64,000 nt of DNA. It comes from Pseudomonas mosselii (lineage in GTDB: Bacteria > Pseudomonadota > Gammaproteobacteria > Pseudomonadales > Pseudomonadaceae). Of the stretch, positions 42,497 through 50,990 are shown piece after piece (positions within the stretch are counted from its first letter, which is position 1; every line of letters begins with the position of its first letter). The stretch is taken from assembly GCF_019823065.1 (NCBI RefSeq), contig NZ_CP081966.1:2511501-2575500 (forward strand). Direction: 5' to 3'. Below the pieces are notes generated by a model. That model saw nothing but the letters and a program-made list of their open reading frames with translations. It was not told the origin of the DNA and ran no database searches. A program made the translations under genes and the position numbers.

Positions 42497-44995
42497 ATGC
42501 AGCATTGCAACCAATTGCCTTTGCAAGGCGTCAATGTCATCGATTTTGGTCAGTACATCGCAGGCCCTGCCGTCGCGATGATCCTTGCGGACCTGGGCGC
42601 GACTGTCGTACACATCGACCCGCTCGACGGGCCGCTGTGGGACAGCCCAGCCAACGCCACGCTCAACCGCAACAAGCTCTGCCTGCGGCTGGATCTGAAG
42701 ACTGCCCAGGGGCTGCATCAGGCTCACGAACTCATCTCCCGTTCAGACATCGTGATCGAAAACTTCCGGCCGGGTGTCATGTCCCGGCTGGGCCTTGATT
42801 TCGCAGCGCTGCGGCGCGCTCGCCCTGAGCTGATCACGCTATCGATCCCTGGGTTTGCCAGTGATGACGAACTGCGTGCGCAGTGGCGTGCGACGGAGGC
42901 GGTGATCGCTTCGGCCTCCGGTGTGTTCACCGATATGGGCCAGAACCGCGTACTGATGGGCATCAACCCCAGTTTTTCGCCGCTTCCGCTGGCGTCGGCC
43001 TATGGCACCATGCTGGCTGTGTCTTCTGTCGTGCTTGCCTTGCAGGCGCGTGAGAAGCACGGCGTTGGCGATCAGATCGAAGTGCCGCTGGCCGCCGCCG
43101 TGATGGAAGGTCTGTCGTACAACTCGATCAAGATCGACGGCTACCCGCTGCGTTACAAGACGCTGCGTGAGAAGGAGAGCGAGCGGCGCCGTGCCGAAAA
43201 CCTGCCGATGAACCTGAGCTACCAGGACCTGCAGGAGTTCCTCGACCCGTTCTACCGCACCTATGAATGTGCCGATGGCCGCAAGTTCTACGCCGTTTGC
43301 CCGTCCCATCGTGAGCATGCCAAGCGCTGCCTGCAGGCAATGGGCATCTATGAGGAAATGGTGGTCGCCGGCCTGCCGAAAGTAGATGACCCCTACCTGC
43401 CGATCGACCAATGGGAAGGCAATGCATCCCTGGGCGTTTACCCGTTGCCGGCTGATTGGGCGGCGCGTATTTCTGCCAGGATGAAAGAGGTGTTCCTGAC
43501 CAAAACAGCCGCCGAGTGGGAGGTCATCTTCGGTGAAGGGCGTTTCCCTGGGGCGCCACACAGATCGACCCAGGAGTGGCTCCACGACGAGCACTCGAAT
43601 ACTGCTGGGTTGATCGTCGAGGTCGATGACCGCGAGTTCGGCGTGATGAAGCAGCCTGGCCCGATTGCCTGGTTGGAGGGGTGTTCGGAGCCCATGCTCA
43701 AGCCGCTGTCGCGTCGTGATGTCAGCTTCGAGCAAGCACTGGCAACCCTGTCCGAACGTCCTGATCCTGTATTGCCGCCTGCCAAGCTCGACACGCCTGC
43801 CGGTTGGCTGGAAGGCGTTAAGATCCTCGACCTGACGAATGTGATCGCAGGGCCGCACTCGACATCGTTCCTGGGCCGCTTCGGCGCAGATGTCATCAAG
43901 CTCGACCCTGTGGTGCCCAACTATGACCCGTGGAATACCGTGGTCTTCGGCATGTCGTCGGCACGTGGCAAGGAAAGTGTGCTGGTCGATCTGAACAAGC
44001 CCGAAGGGCGCGAGGTTTTCAATCGCCTCGTGCGCGAGGTCGATGTAATCGTCATGAACGCGCCGGATCGCCAATTGGCACCGCTGGGCCTTGATGAGGC
44101 GAGTCTGCAGGCGGTGAATCCTGGCGTGATCTTCTGTCAGCTGGACTGCTTCGGCGGCCCGCGTCGCGGACCTCGTACGGATTATCTTGGGTATGACGAC
44201 CTGATCCAGGCCACTACCGGAATCATGCTGCGCTTTGGCGGCGGCATGGAAACGCCGGAAGAACATGCACATGTCGGCACGATCGATGTGATGTGCGGGT
44301 TTGCTGCTGCGCTGGGCGTGGCAACCGCCCTGTATCGTAAGCATCACTCGGGTGAGGCCTACCGGGCACGCACCTCGTTGGCTTCGCTGGGCAACCTGGT
44401 GCAAATTCCATTCTGCTACGACTACCCAGGCCGTGGCCCATTCAATGAGCCATCCGGCCGTGACGTGGCCGGCTACAGTGACCTTTCCCGGTTCTACAGG
44501 ACGGCGGATGGCTGGATCTACCTGGATGCCAGCGAAGGGGAGCTGCACAAGTTCGCGGCCATCGCCGATCTCAGCGGCGTGACCTGTGCAAGTGATCGGG
44601 TGGGCTATCTGCAATCTGCTATCGGCAGGATGAGCAGCGCGGTGCTTCAAGAGCGCCTGCAGGCTGCCAACATCGCTGCCGCAGTACCGGACAACATCGA
44701 TCACCTGCGCAGCCAGTACAGCCGCAGTGCCGATGGCCAGCCGGGTATCGAGAATGGCAGCTACTCCTTCAGCATCTATAACGACCATCCGAGCGGGCAT
44801 CGGGTTACGCAACTCGATCCTTACGCCATTCGCCCACGGGTCGGGCGTATCCGAGCGCTGTCACCGGCTGAGAAGTTCGGTGCCTCGACTCGCAAGGTGC
44901 TGAGCCGCTACGGCTACACCGAGGCGCAGATTCAGTCGCTCCTGGACGCCAGCGCAATCGGCGAATCCTGGAGTGAAGAATATCTGCCGAGCTGA
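42497..44995 (+). CDS. dddD: DMSP CoA-transferase/lyase DddD (double CaiB-type domain)
   Basis: This 832-residue protein is a fusion of two class III CoA-transferase (CaiB/BaiF) domains, about residues 1-430 and 450-832. That is the unusual architecture and size of DddD, which converts DMSP and acyl-CoA to dimethyl sulfide and 3-hydroxypropionyl-CoA. The catalytic aspartate is Asp597 in VGTIDVMCG of the second domain, close to the Asp602 reported for Marinomonas DddD. The equivalent position in the first domain is Ala166 (PLASAYG), as expected for one active half. Carnitine CoA-transferases are half the length. Neighbouring dddB, dddC, dddT, dddR and acuI homologues make the assignment strong. 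Confidence 0.9.
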   Translation: MQHCNQLPLQGVNVIDFGQYIAGPAVAMILADLGATVVHIDPLDGPLWDSPANATLNRNKLCLRLDLKTAQGLHQAHELISRSDIVIENFRPGVMSRLGLDFAALRRARPELITLSIPGFASDDELRAQWRATEAVIASASGVFTDMGQNRVLMGINPSFSPLPLASAYGTMLAVSSVVLALQAREKHGVGDQIEVPLAAAVMEGLSYNSIKIDGYPLRYKTLREKESERRRAENLPMNLSYQDLQEFLDPFYRTYECADGRKFYAVCPSHREHAKRCLQAMGIYEEMVVAGLPKVDDPYLPIDQWEGNASLGVYPLPADWAARISARMKEVFLTKTAAEWEVIFGEGRFPGAPHRSTQEWLHDEHSNTAGLIVEVDDREFGVMKQPGPIAWLEGCSEPMLKPLSRRDVSFEQALATLSERPDPVLPPAKLDTPAGWLEGVKILDLTNVIAGPHSTSFLGRFGADVIKLDPVVPNYDPWNTVVFGMSSARGKESVLVDLNKPEGREVFNRLVREVDVIVMNAPDRQLAPLGLDEASLQAVNPGVIFCQLDCFGGPRRGPRTDYLGYDDLIQATTGIMLRFGGGMETPEEHAHVGTIDVMCGFAAALGVATALYRKHHSGEAYRARTSLASLGNLVQIPFCYDYPGRGPFNEPSGRDVAGYSDLSRFYRTADGWIYLDASEGELHKFAAIADLSGVTCASDRVGYLQSAIGRMSSAVLQERLQAANIAAAVPDNIDHLRSQYSRSADGQPGIENGSYSFSIYNDHPSGHRVTQLDPYAIRPRVGRIRALSPAEKFGASTRKVLSRYGYTEAQIQSLLDASAIGESWSEEYLPS

Positions 44996-45113
44996 CTGCT
45001 GAGGGCAGGTCAAGGCGCTGGATTTCCCGCCCTGGCTTGCCCATTTCGATCAAGCGAACACGAGCCCAAGGCTGCTCGCGGGCGCGTTCATGCCCAAAAA
45101 ATGAGATAGAGCC

Positions 45114-46271
45114 ATGAATTACAAGAGCATCCTTCCACGAATCCTGCAAACCGGAGCTGGTGCCAGCCAGCAAATCCATCAGGTTCTAGCCAGCCTGGGC
45201 TGCCACAAACCGCTGATCATCACTGACCGGATGATGGTCGAGCTAGGCTACGCAGGGCGTATCAGCGCAGTCCTGGCAGAGCAGGGGATTCAAGGCGACG
45301 TATTTTCCGACACCGTACCCGAGCCGACCGTCGCTTCGATTCAAGCCGGCGTAGCGACCGCCAGGGAAGGTGGCTACGACAGCATCATCGCACTGGGCGG
45401 CGGAAGCCCTATCGATAGCGCCAAAGCGATCGGCATTCTGGCCAAATTCGGCGGTGTCATGCGCGATTACAAGTTCCCGCGCAACGTGACCGAGATGGGT
45501 TTGCCGATCATTGCCATTCCAACCACTGCCGGCACTGGCTCGGAAGTGACCCGGTTCACCATCATCACCGACGAATCGACTGACGAAAAAATGCTCTGTG
45601 TGGGCGCAGGATTCATGCCGTTGGCGGCACTGGTCGATTACGAACTCACGCTGTCGTTGCCACCTCGCGTCACCGCCGATACCGGTATCGATGCATTGAC
45701 CCACGCCATCGAGGCATACGTCAGCAAGAAAGCGAATCTGTTTAGCGATGCCCAGGCATTGGCTGCCATGCGCCTGATCGGGCCGAACCTGCGCAAGGTC
45801 TACCACGACGGTAGCGACCGTGCTGCGCGCGAAGCCGTGATGCTGGGGTCGACCTTGGCGGGCTTGGCGTTCTCTGCAGCTTCCGTTGCCCTGGTGCACG
45901 GCATGAGCCGCCCGATCGGCGCGGCATTCCATGTGCCCCATGGCTTGTCGAACGCCATGCTGCTGCCTGAAGTTACAGCCTTTTCCATTCCCGCTGCACG
46001 TGATCGGTACGCCGATTGCGCGCGTGCCATGGGCGTCGCCACGCAAAGCGACAACGACCAGTCGGCGGTACAGAAACTGCTGGATGAGCTGGTGGCGATC
46101 AATGATGAGCTCAAGGTGCCCACCCCTGCAGAGTTCGGCATCGATCGCGAAAAATTCTTCGAGCTGATGCCAACCATGGCCGCTCAGGCGCTGGCGTCCG
46201 GTTCACCTGGCAATAATCCGCGTGTACCGACCGAGGCCGAGATGGTCGAGCTGTATCGCAGCCTTTGGTAA
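45114..46271 (+). CDS. dddB: Iron-containing alcohol dehydrogenase, 3-hydroxypropionate oxidising (DddB)
   Basis: This 385-residue group III alcohol dehydrogenase has the NAD-binding IIALGGGSPIDSAKAIGI and the metal-binding segments DTGIDALTHAIEAYVS and HGMSRPIGAAFHVPHGLSNA with the three histidines. In DddD-type clusters DddB oxidises 3-hydroxypropionate or its CoA ester to malonate semialdehyde. It lies 118 bases after dddD and 45 bases before dddC on the same strand. GAGATAGAG precedes the start. Iron-dependent 1,3-propanediol or butanol dehydrogenases are alternative family roles. Confidence 0.88.
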   Translation: MNYKSILPRILQTGAGASQQIHQVLASLGCHKPLIITDRMMVELGYAGRISAVLAEQGIQGDVFSDTVPEPTVASIQAGVATAREGGYDSIIALGGGSPIDSAKAIGILAKFGGVMRDYKFPRNVTEMGLPIIAIPTTAGTGSEVTRFTIITDESTDEKMLCVGAGFMPLAALVDYELTLSLPPRVTADTGIDALTHAIEAYVSKKANLFSDAQALAAMRLIGPNLRKVYHDGSDRAAREAVMLGSTLAGLAFSAASVALVHGMSRPIGAAFHVPHGLSNAMLLPEVTAFSIPAARDRYADCARAMGVATQSDNDQSAVQKLLDELVAINDELKVPTPAEFGIDREKFFELMPTMAAQALASGSPGNNPRVPTEAEMVELYRSLW

Positions 46272-46316
46272 TGGCGCCTCATCGCATTATTTGAATAACA
46301 AAAAGTGGAGTTACAC

Positions 46317-47813
46317 ATGAATACTGTCGGTCATCTGATTAACGGCGAAGTCGTTGTCGAATCCAAGCGCACCCAGGATGTCTTCAACCCTGCCACCGGC
46401 CAGGTCGCTCGCCAGGTCGCCCTGGCATCGAGCCAGACCGTGGAGCACGCCATCGCGACTGCTGAGGCTGCTTTTCCGGCCTGGCGTGATACGCCGCCCA
46501 TCAAGCGCGCACGTATCATGTTCCGCTTCAAGGAACTGCTGGAGCAGAACGCTGATGCGATCTGCAAACTGATTGGTGAAGAACACGGGAAGATTTCCCA
46601 TGATGCGGCAGGCGAACTGCAGCGGGGTATCGAGAACGTCGAGTACGCTTGCGGGATCGCCGAGCTCCTGAAAGGTGAACACAGCAAGAATGTCGGCCCG
46701 AACATCGATGCCTGGAGCGAGTTCCAGCCCCTGGGCGTGGTGGCAGGTATCACGCCGTTCAACTTCCCAGTGATGGTGCCGCTTTGGATGATCCCGGTGG
46801 CCATTGCGGCAGGCAACTGCTTCATCCTCAAACCTTCCGAACGCGATCCAAGCTCCACGTTGTTCATTGCCCAACTGCTGCAGGAAGCGGGCCTGCCCAA
46901 GGGTGTACTTAATGTGGTGAACGGCGACAAGGAAGCGGTCGATATCCTGCTGCGCGACTCGCGCATCCAGGCAGTCAGCTTCGTAGGTTCGACCCCGGTG
47001 GCCGAGTACATCTACGCCACCGCCACGGCTCACGGCAAACGCTGCCAGGCACTGGGTGGGGCGAAAAACCACGCCATCGTCATGCCAGACGCCGACATCG
47101 ACAATGCGGTAAACCAGCTGCTGGGCGCGGCGTTCGGTTCCTCCGGTGAGCGTTGCATGGCCCTGTCGGTCGCCGTTGCGGTGGGCGACGCGGCAGCCGA
47201 TGCGCTGATCGCCAAGATGAAAGAAGCCATGAAGAACCTGAAGGTAGGGGCTTACAACGACAGCACGAACGACTTTGGCCCGGTGATTACCCGCCAGCAC
47301 CAGCAGAAGGTGGTCGGCTACATCGACAGCGCCGAAGAGCAGGGTGCTACGGTGGTTGTCGACGGTCGTCAGCCAAACGTTGCGGGCTATGAGGAAGGCT
47401 TCTTCGTCGGCGGCACCCTGATCGATCACGTCACCCCAGACATGCAGAGCTACAGGGAAGAGATCTTTGGTCCGGTTCTGCAGGTCGTGCGTGTCAACAG
47501 CATGCAGGAGGCCATGGCGTTGATCGACAAGCACGAGTACGGCAATGGTACGTGCATCTTTACCCGTGACGGTGAGGCTGCTCGTTACTTCTCCGACAAC
47601 ATCAAGGTGGGCATGGTCGGCATCAATGTGCCGCTGCCAGTACCTGTCGCGTACCACAGCTTCGGCGGTTGGAAGCGCTCGCTGTTCGGTGACTTGCATG
47701 CCTACGGGCCGGATGGCGTGCGGTTCTACACCCGACGCAAGACCGTTACCCAACGCTGGCCGTCGTCAGGTGTTCGCGAGGGTGCTGAATTCTCCATGCC
47801 GACCATGAAGTAA
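46317..47813 (+). CDS. dddC: CoA-acylating malonate/methylmalonate-semialdehyde dehydrogenase (DddC)
   Basis: This 498-residue aldehyde dehydrogenase is of the MmsA type: GVVAGITPFNFPVMVPLWMI, catalytic Cys280 in SSGERCMAL, and LGGAKNH where other aldehyde dehydrogenases have the general-base Glu. CoA-dependent enzymes of this branch lack that glutamate. It should convert malonate semialdehyde to acetyl-CoA and CO2, completing catabolism of the C3 part of DMSP. I chose ATG 46317 (GGAG upstream) over a GTG four codons earlier. It is co-transcribed with dddB. Confidence 0.9.
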   Translation: MNTVGHLINGEVVVESKRTQDVFNPATGQVARQVALASSQTVEHAIATAEAAFPAWRDTPPIKRARIMFRFKELLEQNADAICKLIGEEHGKISHDAAGELQRGIENVEYACGIAELLKGEHSKNVGPNIDAWSEFQPLGVVAGITPFNFPVMVPLWMIPVAIAAGNCFILKPSERDPSSTLFIAQLLQEAGLPKGVLNVVNGDKEAVDILLRDSRIQAVSFVGSTPVAEYIYATATAHGKRCQALGGAKNHAIVMPDADIDNAVNQLLGAAFGSSGERCMALSVAVAVGDAAADALIAKMKEAMKNLKVGAYNDSTNDFGPVITRQHQQKVVGYIDSAEEQGATVVVDGRQPNVAGYEEGFFVGGTLIDHVTPDMQSYREEIFGPVLQVVRVNSMQEAMALIDKHEYGNGTCIFTRDGEAARYFSDNIKVGMVGINVPLPVPVAYHSFGGWKRSLFGDLHAYGPDGVRFYTRRKTVTQRWPSSGVREGAEFSMPTMK

Positions 47814-48116
47814 CGCATGTACAAGAGGTGTGCCTGGCTGTCGCCAAGCACACCGTTTCGTATGACACCGATGATCAATGATCGTCGTACTGCCGAGTGA
47901 TGGTGTGCTGTTTTGTGGTGCCGCTGAAATAATAATTAGATAAAGCTAGAGGCGAATATGAATAATAAGCACAATATATGTTCGGGAAAGGCGGGTGGCC
48001 TTTCATTTCTTCAAGGGACGAGGTCTGTTCGAGCAAGGTTTGCAGTTCGTGCTTGACCTATCTGTATTCAACAGGTGTTTGGTGTTGAGTCGAAACGTTC
48101 TGAGGAGGTATGCCAA
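47814..48116 (+). other. AT-rich leader between dddC and dddT with a hairpin
   Basis: These 303 bases have no gene. GGTGTGC (about 47827) and GCACACC (ending about 47854) can pair around a 14-base loop just after dddC. The rest is visibly AT-richer than neighbouring DNA, with runs such as AATAATAAGCACAATATATG near 47960. It probably holds a separate promoter for the transporter gene. Confidence 0.4.
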
Positions 48117-49751
48117 ATGAGTACGTTGAAAGAAGGTGCGTCGATGGATGGGCGGGTGTTTTGGCCATCCATTGCAGTGATACTTGGCGTCACAATTCCG
48201 CTTATTGCATTTCCCGAGGCTGGAAATGCAGTGATCAATCAAATGTTTGCGTTTGCCACCGGCAAGTTTGGCTGGCTCTACTTGGTTTCAGGCCTGATGA
48301 CGGTCGCGTTTCTGTTGTGGATGGCGTTCGGGCGCTATGGAAATATACGCCTTGGGCGAAAGAGTGACGCGCCAGAATTTTCCTATTTCAGCTGGGTCGC
48401 CATGATTTTTTGTGGCGGTATCGGCATCGCGATTGTCAATTGGGCCTGGGTTGAGCCGATTTATTATTTCAACGGCCCTCCTTTGAATGTCGCGGCTCAC
48501 AGTCGGGAAGCGGCAGAGTGGGCGTTGACTTACGGACAGTTCCATTGGGGCCTGACCCCATGGGCATTCTATTGCCTGCCAGCCTTGCCGATTGCCTATT
48601 CGATGTATGTACGCCGGCAGCCAGGGGTGAGATTGTCCGTGGCTGCCCGTGGTGTGCTGGGTGAGAAGTCCAACGGGTGGCTGGGCCTTACACTGGATAC
48701 GGTGGTGGTGTTCGGGATCGTGGGTGGCGTGGGCACTTCCCTCGGCCTGGCCGTTCCGCTGGTTTCGACCTTGGCGGGTGACATCTTCGGTATTCAGCAG
48801 TCCTTCGCATTCGACATGGGTGTGCTGGCGCTCTGGACACTGATGTTCGGCATGAGTGTGTGGTTCGGACTGAGCAAAGGGATCAAGATTCTCAGTGATA
48901 TCAACGTCTACCTGGCGTTTGCACTGCTGTTGTTCGCGGCCGTCGTGGGCCCCACGCTGCTGCTGATCAACGGCTGGGCAAACAGCCTGGGCCTGATGAT
49001 CAATAACTTCATTCACATGAGCTTGTGGACGGATCCGGTTGCCAAGGGTTCGTTCCCTCAGGACTGGACAATTTTCTATTGGGCCTGGTGGATTGCCTAT
49101 GCACCCATGATGGGCTTGTTCGTCGCCCGAATTTCCCGGGGGCGAACGATCAAGGAACTGATTCTGGCCGAGCTTGTGTGGGGCAGCCTGGGGTGCTGGG
49201 TATTCTTCGCAGTCTGGGGCGGGTACTCACTTAATCTGCAACTCAGTGGTGAGTTGGATATCAGCGCCATCTTGACCGCGCAAGGTATCCCTGCGGCGGT
49301 GCTCGCCATTTTGAAAACCATGCCCTATTCGGGTATTGCTATTGCAGCGTTCGTGCTCCTTTGCTTTGTGTTCCTGGCGACAACGCTTGATTCGGCGGCC
49401 TATGTGCTTGCTTCGGTGACATCGAAAGAACTCAGTGGTTATGAGGAGCCTCAGCGCTGGCTGCGAATTGTATGGGCGCTGTTGCTGGCGGTCATCGGCA
49501 TCGGGCTTCTCAAGGTGGGCGGGTTGAAGGCTGTGCAAACATCTACCATCGTCGTCGCACTGCCATTGATCCCCGTACTTGGCGTACTGGCCTGGTCACT
49601 GCTTCGCATGATTCGTGCAGACCTTGGGTATGCACTAGGAACGACTGAAGTTGTTTTGGACGACGCGCTAACGCTTGACAAGACTCTTGAAATGGACGAG
49701 CGACAGACTGCTGATACTGTCTTGATTACGATACACCCAGAGGCCAGATAG
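48117..49751 (+). CDS. dddT: BCCT-family transporter, DMSP uptake (DddT)
   Basis: This 544-residue protein has 12 membrane helices of the betaine/choline/carnitine transporter family. The helix-8 motif reads WTIFYWAWWIAYAPMMGLFV, with the tryptophan box that binds quaternary or sulfonium compounds. The first substrate segment is FCGGIGIAIVNWAWVEPIYY, closer to the CaiT-type than to the glycine-rich BetP type. It should import DMSP (a betaine analogue). A perfect AGGAGG lies before ATG 48117. The 55-residue hydrophilic tail is short, so osmosensing is unlikely. Confidence 0.9.
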   Translation: MSTLKEGASMDGRVFWPSIAVILGVTIPLIAFPEAGNAVINQMFAFATGKFGWLYLVSGLMTVAFLLWMAFGRYGNIRLGRKSDAPEFSYFSWVAMIFCGGIGIAIVNWAWVEPIYYFNGPPLNVAAHSREAAEWALTYGQFHWGLTPWAFYCLPALPIAYSMYVRRQPGVRLSVAARGVLGEKSNGWLGLTLDTVVVFGIVGGVGTSLGLAVPLVSTLAGDIFGIQQSFAFDMGVLALWTLMFGMSVWFGLSKGIKILSDINVYLAFALLLFAAVVGPTLLLINGWANSLGLMINNFIHMSLWTDPVAKGSFPQDWTIFYWAWWIAYAPMMGLFVARISRGRTIKELILAELVWGSLGCWVFFAVWGGYSLNLQLSGELDISAILTAQGIPAAVLAILKTMPYSGIAIAAFVLLCFVFLATTLDSAAYVLASVTSKELSGYEEPQRWLRIVWALLLAVIGIGLLKVGGLKAVQTSTIVVALPLIPVLGVLAWSLLRMIRADLGYALGTTEVVLDDALTLDKTLEMDERQTADTVLITIHPEAR

Positions 49752-49777
49752 CAAGGTCTCTATTTTTCTGCTTACTA

Positions 49778-49810
49778 GGAAGAACTCAGAATTTTCTGGG
49801 CTCTTCCTTT
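49778..49810 (+). terminator. Probable terminator of the ddd operon
   Basis: GGAAGAACTCAGA pairs with TCTGGGCTCTTCC with one mismatch, and a short T-run follows. It lies 27 bases after the dddT stop codon. Confidence 0.65.
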
Positions 49811-49853
49811 CCACCCAGCGTATGTATGGCGGACGCTAAGGATTCTTTTAACA

Positions 49854-50006
49854 GCAGCGGAACGCTATCGAACGGCTTTTTGGTTGGTTGAAGGAGCTCC
49901 GCCGCCTGGGTACACGCTATTGCAAGCTAGCGGAAGGCTTCGCAGTGATAATTATGTGGCTTGCTGGCGGCGGTGTTTACGACATTACTTTTCGTACAGC
50001 GCATAA
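49854..50006 (+). pseudogene. IS5-family (IS427-like) transposase remnant
   Basis: One frame reads NAIERLFGWLKELRRLGTRY and CKLAEGFAVII. After a frameshift near 49955 it continues ACWRRCLRHYFSYSA and a stop. That is the C-terminus of DDE transposases of the IS5/IS427 type (RNAIERMFGxLKExRRIATR, then ACxxRCLRxYFSxxA), including the glutamate of the catalytic triad. The N-terminal part and terminal inverted repeats were not found. It sits right of the ddd operon and next to the second LysR-end repeat. Confidence 0.8.
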
Positions 50007-50024
50007 CAAGCGTGCGCGAAGCCC

Positions 50025-50062
50025 CTAAAGACTTTCAGGGTCGCCGAAGAACATTTGGACAG
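50025..50062. repeat. LysR 3'-end repeat, copy 2 (internal attachment site)
   Basis: The reverse strand reads VQMFFGDPESL-stop, matching the last residues of the LysR gene at 57252 (IQMFFGDPDSL-stop). About 25 of 30 bases are identical, including GGTCGCCGAA. The similarity reaches into LysR coding sequence but not beyond its stop. The rest of the LysR gene is absent, so this is a transplanted gene end, as island integrases leave. Confidence 0.65.
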
Positions 50063-50102
50063 GTCTCTAGCGCGGGTTTTGCGGGTAGAAAAATCAGAAA
50101 TT

Positions 50103-50134
50103 TACCCCCAAAAATACCCGCGATACCCCCAGTA
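50103..50134. repeat. Integrase arm-type sites (ACCCCC repeats), left side
   Basis: Spaced repeats TTACCCCCA, ATACCCGCG and ATACCCCCA occur within 32 bases. They resemble GTACCCCCG and ATACCCCCA at about 57131-57154 beside the integrase gene. Paired arrays at both ends of one segment match arm-binding sites of a tyrosine recombinase. Apart from these, the 50063-50333 gap shows no gene. Confidence 0.5.
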
Positions 50135-50333
50135 GAATGCGCGATCGAGAATGGCGATTTCTGACAACTTTCGTACAGGCGCTCGCTGGACTTCAGTGTA
50201 CCTCCACGGTTGAGTGGTCGAAGACGGGACAAGGCGGAATTCCTATTGGAATGCATTTCACGAAGGGCTGCTATCGACCCTTTGCAGCTGTTCGGGGTAT
50301 CTACGAAACCGAGGTCGATTCAGTTTGTACAAA

Positions 50334-50990
50334 TCATCCGAGCTCACTGATATTCTCGTCTGGCTTGACACGAAGACTGAGTGCATCGATCTGCCCACAA
50401 GCAATGGCCATACCGACAAGCGCTGGCAAGCTCTCGGCCTGCATTCGTTTCATCACGCGGCTTCGATAGAGATCGATGGTCTTGGTGCTGACATCGAGGT
50501 GTTCGGCAATCTCCCGGTTGCTGAACCCCTGCACCAGCGGGATGAAGACATCCTGCTCTCGCGGGGTGAGGGCGTTGATGCGCTCCTGAACCGAGGCAAG
50601 CTCCGTCATGCCAGCCAGTGAGCTCCCTGCTTGCTGCAGCGCTGCCTGAACGCTGTCCAGCAACAGTTGATCGTTGTAGGGCTTTTCGATGAAGTCGCAG
50701 GCACCGGATTTGAATGCGCGCACGACAATCGGCACATCGGCATGGGCGCTGACAAAGATGACCGGGGTCTTGATATCACGTTTTTGCAGCGCTTCCTGTA
50801 CAGCCAGCCCACCCATGCCAGGCATGCGCACATCAAGCAGTACACAAGCCGGCCCGCTCAGGTCTGCCGCATTCAGAAAGGCCTGGCCGTTCGTAAAAGG
50901 CACGGCCTCGAGGCCTACCGACTCCAGCAGCCAGACCGTCGAGTCGAGCATGCCCTGATCATCGTCGATCACATAAACCCTTGGCTTCAT
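50334..50990 (-). CDS. LuxR/FixJ-type response regulator
   Basis: This 218-residue regulator has a receiver domain with acidic pair DDD (9-11), phosphoacceptor Asp53 (VLLDVRMPGMG) and Lys in IEKPYN. A LuxR-type HTH follows (LTPREQDVFIPLVQGFSNRE, VSTKTIDLYRSRVMKRMQAE). It overlaps the kinase gene by four bases. It probably controls the divergent acyl-CoA ligase and acyl-CoA dehydrogenase genes, whose promoter starts about 1.6 kb away beyond the kinase. Confidence 0.93.
   Translation of the reverse strand: MKPRVYVIDDDQGMLDSTVWLLESVGLEAVPFTNGQAFLNAADLSGPACVLLDVRMPGMGGLAVQEALQKRDIKTPVIFVSAHADVPIVVRAFKSGACDFIEKPYNDQLLLDSVQAALQQAGSSLAGMTELASVQERINALTPREQDVFIPLVQGFSNREIAEHLDVSTKTIDLYRSRVMKRMQAESLPALVGMAIACGQIDALSLRVKPDENISELG

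Noticed and set aside
42839..44812. A 657-codon open frame opposite dddD
   Set aside because: No motif and shadow-like composition; dddD on the plus strand has clear CoA-transferase domains.
50325..50332. TTGTACAA next to the response-regulator stop codon
   Set aside because: Isolated half-site at a gene 3' end without a promoter context.
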